DNA of 64,000 nucleotides from Oribacterium sp. oral taxon 078 str. F0262 (GCF_000160135.1 NZ_GG729935.1:2016-66015); one strand, 5' to 3'. Shown: positions 1-6,567, counted from the first letter of the stretch. Notes: generated by a model not told the origin, from the letters alone. Program-made: numbers and translations.

Positions 1-154
1 TACTCTGGCATTCTTCGCGAAATTCATTACACCATTTGACAACGCTGGATTTAGAAACCCCATATTCTTCTGTGAGGCTCCTCATGGATCGGCCTTCCTC
101 CAGGCGGAGACGGACAATCTTTTTCTTAAATGGTTCGTCGTAAGGTTGTGGCAT
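1..154 (-). CDS. IS3-type transposase OrfA, N-terminal part (cut by left edge)
   Basis: The minus strand begins an open frame at 154 that runs off the left edge, giving about 51 residues. It starts MPQPYDEPFKKKIVRLRL and continues through SLTEEYGVSKSSVVKWCNEF, the helix-turn-helix of the small first protein (OrfA) of IS3-family elements, which binds the element ends. A GGAGGA ribosome site (about 163-168) stands a few bases before the ATG. The catalytic OrfB would lie outside the window. It abuts an IS30 remnant on its right, so it probably inserted into that older element. The family call is from motif recognition; whether the copy is intact cannot be seen. Confidence 0.7.
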   Translation of the reverse strand, partial: MPQPYDEPFKKKIVRLRLEEGRSMRSLTEEYGVSKSSVVKWCNEFREECQS

Positions 155-224
155 GATAAAATCCTCCATTTGCTATTATATTTTATCAGCCATTTGTGTT
201 ACAACTTCAGTTTATCACTTCAGA

Positions 225-375
225 GCCACATTAATTCTTACCGAAGGAAGACACTCGGTAATAAAAGTCCATACGAAATGTTCGCATTCCAGTATGGAGA
301 GGACATACTCAAAAGTTCGGACTCAGGAAAATTCCACCCGACGAAATCATCTTGAGTCCGAAGCTTTTTAACTAA
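225..375 (+). pseudogene. IS30-family transposase, frameshifted C-terminal remnant
   Basis: Translation gives HINSYRRKTLGNKSPYEMF and then, after a shift of frame near 311-313, KFGLRKIPPDEIILSPKLFN and a TAA at 373-375. Together these match the usual C-terminal end of IS30-type transposases, where the conserved phrase is NHxNSYxRKxLxxxSPYE. The one-base shift lies in a run of A. The catalytic DDE core is missing, so this is a dead fragment. A second remnant of the same family lies at 59150-59564. Confidence 0.6.
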
Positions 376-662
376 CGCATATCGGCCGGAGCATCAGACC
401 TTGAGGACCATCCCATGCACCATTTTCAGGGGTGGAACTTAAAAGTTCCGAATTTTCGGTTTCAGTTCGACCTCCGGTTAGGATACGCGTTTTTCAGGAA
501 CGACCGTTCCCAGGTTTCAGTTATAGCCGTTTTCGGACTCATTGTACAGCGTTGCGAGGCGAAAAAATTGAACTTTTGATTGCAGTCCGGACGAAACTGG
601 AAGTTACCCCTTCAAACTGGAACCTCGGATTTCAACCGACCTAAATTTTCCAGTCAGGCTAC
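376..662. other. Non-coding stretch left of the integrase module
   Basis: No convincing gene. The stretch holds several GGAACTT/AAGTTCC-like words (for example near 437-450 and 568-576), which look like degenerate tail or terminal sequence of the IS30 remnant to its left. The left boundary and attachment site of the integrative element could lie here, but no att core could be identified without its partner. Confidence 0.3.
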
Positions 663-691
663 TTGACTTATACATATATGCTTAGTAAAAT
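663..691 (+). promoter_or_regulatory. Probable promoter of the xis-int-mob operon
   Basis: TTGACT (663-668) and TAAAAT (686-691) are separated by 17 bp, close to the sigma-A consensus, about 45 bp before the first gene. A 9-bp direct repeat GCTTAGTAA occurs at 680-688, overlapping the -10 region, and again at 710-718, exactly 30 bp on. The repeats could be binding sites for the excisionase-like protein or arm sites for the integrase; that part is inference. Confidence 0.5.
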
Positions 692-735
692 CAGAATACA
701 AACAAATAAGCTTAGTAAGTAAAGAGGGGATGAAG

Positions 736-930
736 ATGGATACCATCATGATGACTGCATCGGAAGTTGCGGAGGCAATGGGAGTTTCCAAAGCCTATGC
801 CTACAAGGTGATCCAACGGCTGAACAAGGAACTACAGGCTAAGGGTTATCTGACGGTGGCGGGCAAAGTCAATCGAAAATTTTTCATGAGGAAAGTCAAC
901 TATCAGGACGAAGACAGAAAGGAGCAGTAA
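736..930 (+). CDS. Small excisionase-like HTH protein
   Basis: A 64-residue protein with a helix-turn-helix (SEVAEAMGVSKAYAYKVIQR) and a basic C-terminal half. Proteins of this type directly precede tyrosine integrases in many Firmicutes elements and act as excisionase or recombination directionality factor. I chose the ATG at 736 over that at 730 because GAGGGG (724-729) touches the first but is 6 bp from the second. Its TAA is followed at once by the integrase ATG, so the two genes are translationally linked. Its role as excisionase rather than repressor is inferred from position. Confidence 0.65.
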   Translation: MDTIMMTASEVAEAMGVSKAYAYKVIQRLNKELQAKGYLTVAGKVNRKFFMRKVNYQDEDRKEQ

Positions 931-2025
931 ATGTCGGTTTACAGAGACGGTAAGACCGGTACATGGCGGGTGATCTACCGCTATACAGATTACACCGGCG
1001 AACGGAAACAGACCCAGAAGCGCGGGTTCCAGACACGGCGAGAGGCTGTGGCCTGGGAGCACGAACAGATCATCAAAACGACTGCATCCCTTGATATGAC
1101 CTTTGGCAGCTTCTATGAGCGTTACGCCGCTGACATCCGTCCAAGGCTTAAAGAGAACACCTGGAACACGAAGGAACATATCATTTGCACCAAGATTCTT
1201 CCCTACTTTCAGAATCGGAAGATGATCGAGATCAAATCAAGGGATATTGTGGCATGGCAGAATGAACTGCTGACCTGCAGGGATAAGACGGGGAAACCTT
1301 TTTCCCAGACTTACCTGAAAACGATCCACAACCAGCTGAGCGCTCTTTTCAATCATGCGATGAAGTTCTACGGGCTCAGAGCCAATCCGGCGCGGCAGGC
1401 AGGAAATATGGGAAAGGAAGAACGGAAGGAAATGCTCTTCTGGACGCAGGAGGAGTACCGGAAGTTCGCGGATGTCATGATGGACAAGCCGCAATCCTTC
1501 TACGCCTTTGAGATGCTCTACTGGTGCGGCATCCGCGAGGGAGAGCTTCTGGCACTGACACCGGCGGACTTCGATTTTTACGCCGGGACAGTAACGATCA
1601 ATAAGTCCTATCAGAGAATCCGAGGTCGGGATGTGATCACAGACCCGAAGACACCCAAAAGCAATCGAACCATTCAGATGCCAGACTTTCTGACAGAAGA
1701 GATACAGGAATACATGGAACTGCTGTACGGGATAGAGGAGAAAGACCGGATGTTCACGGTGACTAAGAGCTATCTTCACCACGAGATGGATCGCGGCGCG
1801 AAGGAAGCGAAGGTCAAGCGAATCCGCATCCATGATCTTCGGCACAGCCACATCAGTCTCCTGATTGAGATGGGATTCTCCGCAGTTGCAATCGCAGATC
1901 GTGTCGGACATGAGAGCATTGATATTACTTATCACTATGCACATCTGTTCCCATCGACGCAGACCGAGATGGCGAAGAAGCTCGGTGGACTTCACAGGGA
2001 AATGGAGGCAGAACATGTCAGCTAA
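931..2025 (+). CDS. int: Tyrosine recombinase / integrase
   Basis: A 364-residue integrase. The N-terminus (SVYRDGKTGTWRVIYRYTDY) is the three-stranded arm-site DNA-binding domain of Tn916/phage-type integrases; residues about 55-150 are the SAM-like core-binding domain; the catalytic domain follows with Arg in CGIREGEL (about 200), HDLRHSH (about 300), GHES (about 326) and the nucleophile Tyr in TYHYAHLF (about 334). All expected catalytic residues are present, so it should be active. It mediates site-specific integration and excision of the element. The stop overlaps the next gene by 11 bp. Confidence 0.92.
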   Translation: MSVYRDGKTGTWRVIYRYTDYTGERKQTQKRGFQTRREAVAWEHEQIIKTTASLDMTFGSFYERYAADIRPRLKENTWNTKEHIICTKILPYFQNRKMIEIKSRDIVAWQNELLTCRDKTGKPFSQTYLKTIHNQLSALFNHAMKFYGLRANPARQAGNMGKEERKEMLFWTQEEYRKFADVMMDKPQSFYAFEMLYWCGIREGELLALTPADFDFYAGTVTINKSYQRIRGRDVITDPKTPKSNRTIQMPDFLTEEIQEYMELLYGIEEKDRMFTVTKSYLHHEMDRGAKEAKVKRIRIHDLRHSHISLLIEMGFSAVAIADRVGHESIDITYHYAHLFPSTQTEMAKKLGGLHREMEAEHVS

Positions 2026-2344
2026 GAAAAAAGACGACAAAAACCGGTGGAGAAACAAAACGGTTGCCTTCAGGATGTCGCCGGAGGAAGCGGAGAAGCT
2101 GGACAGCTATGTGCGGATTTCCGGCTTGCAGAAGCAGGAGTATCTGATCCATAGAGCACTTCAGGAAGAAGTGACCGTCAGGGCTTCTCCCAGAACTTAC
2201 AAGATGCTTCGAAACGAGCTGGAGAGCGTATTGAAGGAGCTCCAGAGGATAGAGAACAAAGAAGCTGCAGACCGTGATCTTCTGGATGTCATCCGGCAGA
2301 TCAATCGGACCTTGTATGGAATGAAGGAGGATGCAGATGAGTGA
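2015..2344 (+). CDS. MobC-like relaxosome accessory protein
   Basis: A 109-residue basic protein. The N-terminal part (WRNKTVAFRMSPEEAEKLD) has the ribbon-helix-helix look of MobC/relaxosome proteins and is followed by KQEYLIHRAL and a helical C-terminus rich in Glu and Lys. Such proteins bind near oriT and help the relaxase. The ATG at 2015 has GGAGG about 6 bp upstream and overlaps the end of the integrase; longer in-frame extensions upstream lie inside the integrase gene and are unlikely. The relaxase lies 2 kb downstream in the same direction. Confidence 0.65.
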   Translation: MSAKKKDDKNRWRNKTVAFRMSPEEAEKLDSYVRISGLQKQEYLIHRALQEEVTVRASPRTYKMLRNELESVLKELQRIENKEAADRDLLDVIRQINRTLYGMKEDADE

Positions 2345-3572
2345 GACAAAAGAAAAGACTGCCCTGATCACGTCTGTTGGCGCAGACGCGGGGCAGCCTT
2401 CCGTAAACAATTTCATGAACAGTATAGACGATGGAGCTCCCAAGATCAACGAAAACAGGGCAAATGCCGGAGCGTTGGACGCAGAAAAGGCAAATGAAGC
2501 GGAGGTATGCGGCGAGGAAGAAGCCTGCAACGAGGAGGAAGGCCTCAGCGAAGCGGAATCCTGGAAGAAACTACAGCGGAACCTGGATCCCCGCTACCTG
2601 AACACTGTCACCATGACAGAGCTTTACGACAGGATCTATCAGAACCGGCCGCCGGTGATCAATGGATTCCTCTATCCGGGAACCTATCTCTTTGTCGGTT
2701 CGCCGAAACTGGGCAAGAGCTTCCTGATGGCGCAGATTGCCTGGCATGTCAGTACGGGAACGGAACTCTGGGGCTATCCCGTCCGAAAGGGCACCGTGCT
2801 CTACCTGGCGCTGGAGGATGGATACGGACGATTGCAGGAGAGGTTGTACCGAATGTTCGGGACAGAGTGCAGCGAGAATATGTATCTGACCGTCAGCGCG
2901 GGGCAGCTGGACAATGGACTGGATGAGCAGCTGCAAAACTTTGTGAAGGAACATCCGGACACCAGTCTGATCATCATTGATACGCTGCAAAAGATCCGGG
3001 AGGTCGGAGATGATAAATACAGTTACGCCAGTGACTACAAAGTCATCACCCGGTTGAAGAAATTCACAGACAACAACGGCATCTGCCTGCTCCTTGTCCA
3101 TCACACGCGAAAACAGCAGGCGGACGACAGGTTCGAGATGATCTCCGGTACGAATGGTCTTTTGGGAGCCGCGGACGGGGCCTTTCTTCTTCACAAGGAC
3201 AAGAGAACCAGCTGTGAGGCCGTGCTGGAGGTTTCCGGAAGAGATCAGCCGGATCAGACCTTCTATCTGAATCGGAATGAGGATTCCCTTGTCTGGGAAC
3301 TGGACAAGGCGGAGACAGAGCGGCGACTGGAGAAACCGGAGCCTGTACTGGAAGCGGTTGCGAAACTCGTCACAGAACAAACGCCGGAATGGTCAGGGAG
3401 GGCAACGGAGCTTGCGGAGATACTTGGACTGGAAATTTCGCCAAATACACTGTTGATGAAGCTGAATGTCAATGCGGCGCGACTTTTGAACGAGTACGGA
3501 ATCCGATATGAGAGCAGTAGAAATCATCATGGCAGATTCCTTCATTTCCAGCTGGAAAAAGAATCACGGTGA
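2337..3572 (+). CDS. RepA-like AAA-family ATPase
   Basis: A 411-residue cytoplasmic ATPase. After an acidic, disordered N-terminus of about 90 residues comes a Walker A motif (GSPKLGKSF, about 120-128), then EDGYGRLQER and a Walker B strand (SLIIIDTL, about 211-216), then LLVHHTRK, as in the AAA_25/RepA hexameric helicase-like family. The C-terminus resembles a winged helix. Proteins of this family sit between integrase and relaxase genes in Clostridia mobile elements and may support replication of the excised circle. AAGGAGG (2324-2330) favours the ATG at 2337 over that at 2331. Inverted 9-bp repeats start at its stop codon. Confidence 0.75.
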   Translation: MSETKEKTALITSVGADAGQPSVNNFMNSIDDGAPKINENRANAGALDAEKANEAEVCGEEEACNEEEGLSEAESWKKLQRNLDPRYLNTVTMTELYDRIYQNRPPVINGFLYPGTYLFVGSPKLGKSFLMAQIAWHVSTGTELWGYPVRKGTVLYLALEDGYGRLQERLYRMFGTECSENMYLTVSAGQLDNGLDEQLQNFVKEHPDTSLIIIDTLQKIREVGDDKYSYASDYKVITRLKKFTDNNGICLLLVHHTRKQQADDRFEMISGTNGLLGAADGAFLLHKDKRTSCEAVLEVSGRDQPDQTFYLNRNEDSLVWELDKAETERRLEKPEPVLEAVAKLVTEQTPEWSGRATELAEILGLEISPNTLLMKLNVNAARLLNEYGIRYESSRNHHGRFLHFQLEKESR

Positions 3573-3639
3573 CGGTCGTGACGATGATTATGGGAGTGCC
3601 CGGTCTGCAAAAGACCGTCACGACTGTCACCATCGTCAC
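3569..3639. repeat. Iteron-like inverted array of 9-bp repeats
   Basis: Two tandem 9-mers GTGACGGTC and GTGACGATG (3569-3586) face three tandem 9-mers in the opposite orientation: GACCGTCAC, GACTGTCAC and CATCGTCAC (3613-3639), whose complements are GTGACGGTC, GTGACAGTC and GTGACGATG. Between them a small hairpin CGGTCT/AGACCG (3601-3617) sits close to the second array. Short tandem iterons beside a RepA-like gene suggest an origin of replication or an operator. The first repeat overlaps the ATPase stop codon. Confidence 0.6.
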
Positions 3640-3655
3640 GGGAAAGGAAAAAACG

Positions 3656-3892
3656 ATGAAAAAGAATGTACAGATCTCAAGGGAACTTTTCCTTGCTTTG
3701 ATTCGATACCATCTCTTTGATCTGAGAGGAGATGAAGAACGGATCTGAAAAGAGCTGGAAGAGAAAATGAACGCACTGTATCGCCATGAGCTCTATGCAA
3801 CGTCGAAGACAGCAGCGACATCTGCGGAGAGGGAAAAGGCGAGACAGACCTATCTGGATGAGAAAGGCGTGTCGGAAGATTTCAGATGGTAG
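3656..3892 (+). pseudogene. Small conserved element gene interrupted by TGA
   Basis: A 79-codon frame starts at ATG 3656 behind GGAAAGGA and ends with TAG at 3892. It reads MKKNVQISRELFLALIRYHL, then an in-frame TGA at 3746-3748, then KELEEKMNALYRHELYATS and finally ARQTYLDEKGVSEDFRW. From memory this is a small acidic protein common in Clostridia mobilizable elements, often labelled complexin-2; its function is unknown. The frame is otherwise intact on both sides of the TGA, so this looks like a recent nonsense mutation. Reinitiation at the ATG at 3767 could still make the C-terminal part. Confidence 0.6.
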
Positions 3893-4370
3893 GATTTCCT
3901 TCGTGATTGCTACAGGAACGTGGCACGTTCCTGTAGAAAGGCGATTAAGCAAAAGGTCGGGGATGATGCGGATTTTGAGGGAAAAGTTCATAGATTACAG
4001 GCAGGTACAAATGAAAAATCAGGAAAAGATAAGGTGCCCGGATACGGGCAAAATCAAAAGTAGGACGCCGGAAACGGCGATGAAAAATGCAAAAGCAAAC
4101 AGGGAAAGTATGACAAGAGAGCCCTCGGCGACTGAGAACGAAATACACCCATCGCACAACCTGCGGTTATGCTCTGTGTATTTCGCGATTGAATCGAGCC
4201 AGATGCGCCGCTTGCGGCGGCATATGGCGACTGCCGCGAACCTCGAATTTATTCAAGGTCGCCGGCTGCGCCGGGGCCAAAAGCGCGGAAACGCGCATAA
4301 ACGGAACCAGCACAGTTTGCCAATCTGTCTGTTCCGGATGCTCCATCGTCGGAGCGGAAAGGAGTAAGCC
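3893..4370. other. Hairpin-rich non-coding region, candidate transfer origin (oriT)
   Basis: About 480 bp with no good gene, just before the relaxase. It contains a 27-bp near-perfect palindrome (3910-3936), TGCCCG/CGGGCA (4035-4050), CGCCG-GAAA-CGGCG (4066-4079), CGCCGC/GCGGCG (4206-4219) and GCGCG-GAAA-CGCGC (4283-4296), several with GNRA-type loops. Dense short inverted repeats next to a relaxase gene are typical of oriT. The nic site cannot be assigned by eye. A rightward frame across it has no recognisable protein. Confidence 0.4.
3910..3936. repeat. 27-bp near-perfect palindrome
   Basis: CTACAGGAACGTG and CACGTTCCTGTAG are perfect inverted arms of 13 bp around a single central G (3923). 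There is no T-run after it, so it is not a simple terminator. Its place between the mobilization genes suggests a protein-binding site or part of the transfer origin. Confidence 0.6.
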
Positions 4371-5843
4371 ATCGGACGACATTCATTTATTCAGCATACT
4401 AAGCTGACAGACGTAAAGGGACGGATTGATTACATCAGTAATCCGAAGCGGCAGGAACATCTCTACGGCACCTTCTCCACTGTGGACAATCCAAAGTTCT
4501 GGGACTTCCTCGCGAAACAGAATCAGGAAGACTTCCGAAGCAGCGGAACGGCGGGAAGCTGCATTGAGGCGAGAGAGCTGATTATCTCTCTTCCGGAGGA
4601 GTTTCAGAAGTATGACCGGGAGCAGTTATTGAAGCTCTTTGCGATGAAGTTCAAGCTGGAATACGGGACGGACGCAATCGCGGCGCTGCATCACAACAAG
4701 GCGATGACCAACTATCATATCCATCTGATCTTTTCGGAACGGAAGCTCATGGAACACGCCGAGTTCAAGAAAGCGAGTCGGAACATGTTCTTTAATGAGC
4801 ATGGCAAGCATGTGCGAACGAAGAAAGAGATCCTTGATGAGCATGGTGAGATTCGCAAGGGGTGCTATATCGTCGCCAAAGGAGACACCTACGATATCCG
4901 AAACTTCCAGTCAAAGGAGACAATCTTCAAGAGCAAAGTCTTCACCGCCGGAGTCAAGGAAATGTACACGGACTTTATCAACGAACTGGTAAAAGAGGAT
5001 CAGAACAAGCTCACAGTGTTCCGGCATGATGGGCCCTATCTTGCGACAAAGAAGATCGGAAAGTACAATCCCAAGGAGGCGGAGATCAAGGAGGACAATG
5101 CAAAACGGCAGGAGTGGAATCACGCCGTGGATGAGGCGCTGACTGCCGGACTTCCGGAGAAGAAGATCTGTCAGGTGAAGAAGGACTGCATCCAGAATCC
5201 GATCCATGAATCAATAAAGAAGACTGGCTTTCATCCGGATCTTTTAAGTGCGATTCTTCAGGTGGCGATCCGCACGCTGCTGGATCTGATCCGGACGATT
5301 CCAAAGAAAGTACACAAGGAACCTGTATTCAACGCGGAGGTCTTCCGTAGGATGCAGGGAGTACGAAAAGACCTCCTGCATCAGAATCAGATGATTGCGG
5401 CGGCAAGGAGACGCTGCGAGAGGGCACAAGTCTTCTCGGCGGAGGCATCCAAACCGGCGAACATCTTCAAGCGCAATATGAAAACAAAGGCGGCAAAGGA
5501 GCTGTCGGCTTCCCTTCTGGAATACGAGAAAGCGATCGCGGAACCGGACAAGATCGTCAAGCGTGCCGGGTATAAAAATGTTGCCGCCTTCACCAGGGCG
5601 TATGAGAAGTCCTGTAAGTTATTGGAGTCGATACGACACAAGGAAGGCGACAAAAGAAGCGCTCTTGCCAAACTGGAGCAGTACGAAACGGCGGCAAAGA
5701 TGCAAAATCAAAAGAAGACTGTACCAAGCAGGCAAGAGATCAGGCGGTATTGTAAGATTCAGAGGAAGAATTACAGGGATGAACCGAGTGTATTTACCTG
5801 TAAATACGTTACTTATTTTCTGAATCAGGAATTACTTCCATGA
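4371..5843 (+). CDS. MobA/MobL-type relaxase (start codon unclear)
   Basis: The frame after the TAA at 4365-4367 reads IGRHSFIQHTKLTDVKGRID and YISNPKRQEHLYGTF, then LHHNKAMTNYHIHLIFSERK, the histidine motif of MobA/MobL relaxases that nick oriT for conjugative mobilization. The C-terminal half is basic and helical. No ATG is available: AAGGAG (4359-4364) is 6 bp before an ATC at 4371, which looks like a mutated ATG; GTG at 4482 would cut off the conserved N-terminal tyrosine region. So the gene either uses a rare AUC start or is crippled. The C-terminus ends against a palindrome and may be truncated. Enzyme family is confident; activity is not. Confidence 0.7.
   Translation: MGRHSFIQHTKLTDVKGRIDYISNPKRQEHLYGTFSTVDNPKFWDFLAKQNQEDFRSSGTAGSCIEARELIISLPEEFQKYDREQLLKLFAMKFKLEYGTDAIAALHHNKAMTNYHIHLIFSERKLMEHAEFKKASRNMFFNEHGKHVRTKKEILDEHGEIRKGCYIVAKGDTYDIRNFQSKETIFKSKVFTAGVKEMYTDFINELVKEDQNKLTVFRHDGPYLATKKIGKYNPKEAEIKEDNAKRQEWNHAVDEALTAGLPEKKICQVKKDCIQNPIHESIKKTGFHPDLLSAILQVAIRTLLDLIRTIPKKVHKEPVFNAEVFRRMQGVRKDLLHQNQMIAAARRRCERAQVFSAEASKPANIFKRNMKTKAAKELSASLLEYEKAIAEPDKIVKRAGYKNVAAFTRAYEKSCKLLESIRHKEGDKRSALAKLEQYETAAKMQNQKKTVPSRQEIRRYCKIQRKNYRDEPSVFTCKYVTYFLNQELLP
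5790..5807. repeat. Perfect 18-bp palindrome at relaxase/regulator junction
   Basis: GTATTTAC and GTAAATAC flank a CT centre. It lies inside the last codons of the relaxase and just past the end of the convergent XRE gene, where base composition also changes. It could be a bidirectional terminator stem (weak, AT-rich) or the scar of a recombination event that brought in the cargo. Confidence 0.4.
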
Positions 5844-6024
5844 TATCTTCAATTGAACATTGAAGAGCGGAACAGATCTTAACAAGAGTGTCTGTATTAA
5901 CGTTATCACCTCGATTCAGCTTATTGATGGTATATGTGCTAATGTGTGCCACCTTTACTAGATCCTTTTTTTTCATATCCTTATCAATTAGTAATTTCCA
6001 TAGTCTTTTATAGCTTACTTCCAT
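5809..6024 (-). CDS. XRE-family transcriptional regulator
   Basis: A 71-residue protein that is almost entirely a Cro/C1 helix-turn-helix: KKKDLVKVAHISTYTINKLN followed by NVNTDTLVKICSALQCSIEDI. AGGTGG is 5 bp before the ATG at 6024; a GTG nine bases upstream would overlap the ribosome site. It is transcribed away from the peptide genes, with its own promoter at 6079-6107, so it is the obvious candidate regulator of the cargo cluster. It has no sensor domain, so how it responds to a signal is unknown. Confidence 0.8.
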   Translation of the reverse strand: MEVSYKRLWKLLIDKDMKKKDLVKVAHISTYTINKLNRGDNVNTDTLVKICSALQCSIEDIMEVIPDSENK

Positions 6025-6078
6025 ATTGTCCACCTTATCAATAAATAATAACTAGCTATCTCCGTATTCGCTGATAAC

Positions 6079-6107
6079 ATTATACAATGGAAAACAGAGC
6101 GCTACAA
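6079..6107 (-). promoter_or_regulatory. Probable promoter of the XRE regulator
   Basis: On the minus strand TTGTAG (6102-6107) and a perfect TATAAT (6079-6084) are separated by 17 bp. The -35 is weak and the -10 is consensus. It lies about 85 bp from the back-to-back promoter of the peptide genes, so one bound regulator could affect both. Confidence 0.45.
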
Positions 6108-6192
6108 GAACTAAAATATTGTTAACGATCTATTTTATATAGCGAAGTAGAATCATAACGTTTTCTTAGCAAAATTTAAGCTTGCGAAGCCA

Positions 6193-6222
6193 TTGACAGA
6201 TTCGCGGAATCGGTGCTATAAT
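6193..6222 (+). promoter_or_regulatory. Consensus promoter of the RiPP cluster
   Basis: A perfect TTGACA (6193-6198) and a perfect TATAAT (6217-6222) with an 18-bp spacer stand 44 bp before the first peptide ATG. Such a strong promoter needs a repressor to be regulated; the divergent XRE protein is the natural candidate. The spacer contains the short inverted repeat ATTCGCGGAAT. Confidence 0.8.
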
Positions 6223-6265
6223 TTATTTATTACGGTGTATGACGAGCTAGCATAGGAGGCAAAAG

Positions 6266-6376
6266 ATGTTCAAAGGACTAAAAAACATTGTAGTACCTAG
6301 CAAAAACAAGGCTCAGGTCATTGTCGTTGGTCAGCGCATGCAATGCCGCACGACACACAAGCGCAAAGATTGCTAA
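6266..6376 (+). CDS. RiPP precursor peptide 1 (36 residues)
   Basis: ATG 6266 follows AGGAGG by 6 bp; TAA ends at 6376. The peptide begins MFKGLKNIVVPSKNKAQVIV and ends QRMQCRTTHKRKDC, with Cys at positions 27 and 36. It aligns without gaps to the peptide encoded 26 bp downstream: 22 of 36 residues are identical, and the last 14 differ at only two positions. The N-terminal half looks like a leader with a possible recognition motif (MFKxxKxIxVP), the C-terminal part like a basic core. A radical SAM enzyme and a methyltransferase follow. Assignment as a RiPP precursor is inference from size, duplication and context. Confidence 0.8.
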   Translation: MFKGLKNIVVPSKNKAQVIVVGQRMQCRTTHKRKDC

Positions 6377-6401
6377 TTTCAAAATATAATAGGAGGCAAG
6401 T

Positions 6402-6512
6402 ATGTTCAAACAGGTTAAGACGATTACAGTTCCGGAAAAGAAAGAAAACTCGGTTCGTGTTCATTGCCAGAGATCTCAGTGCAGAACAACTCTCAAGAGA
6501 AAAGACTGCTAA
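6402..6512 (+). CDS. RiPP precursor peptide 2 (36 residues)
   Basis: ATG 6402 follows AGGAGG by 5 bp; TAA ends at 6512. It starts MFKQVKTITVPEKKENSVRV and ends HCQRSQCRTTLKRKDC, with Cys at 22, 27 and 36, one more than its twin. Conserved between the two: MFK, I8, VP at 10-11, and QRxQCRTTxKRKDC. The differences (G22/C22, M25/S25, H31/L31) suggest two related products made by one set of enzymes. An intrinsic terminator stands 24 bp after the stop, which would keep peptide mRNA more abundant than enzyme mRNA. Confidence 0.8.
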   Translation: MFKQVKTITVPEKKENSVRVHCQRSQCRTTLKRKDC

Positions 6513-6535
6513 TCTAGGCATACTAAATGCTGAGA

Positions 6536-6567
6536 GGGTCCCAGGACATGTTCCTGGGACCCTTTTT
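6536..6567 (+). terminator. Intrinsic terminator between precursors and maturase
   Basis: An 11-bp perfect stem GGGTCCCAGGA/TCCTGGGACCC with loop CATGT is followed by TTTTT. It is a textbook intrinsic terminator. Placed between precursor and enzyme genes, it should give high precursor expression and limited read-through into the enzymes. Confidence 0.85.

Noticed and set aside
316-362. 10-bp inverted repeat TTCGGACTCA/TGAGTCCGAA followed by a T-run, looking like a terminator
   Set aside because: The loop is 27 bases, and both arms are codons of the IS30 transposase tail (FGL and LSP), so the repeat is explained by coding sequence.
4482-5843. Relaxase starting at GTG 4482
   Set aside because: The frame upstream encodes the conserved N-terminal part of the family (HTKLTDVKGRIDYIS), and no ribosome site precedes GTG 4482.
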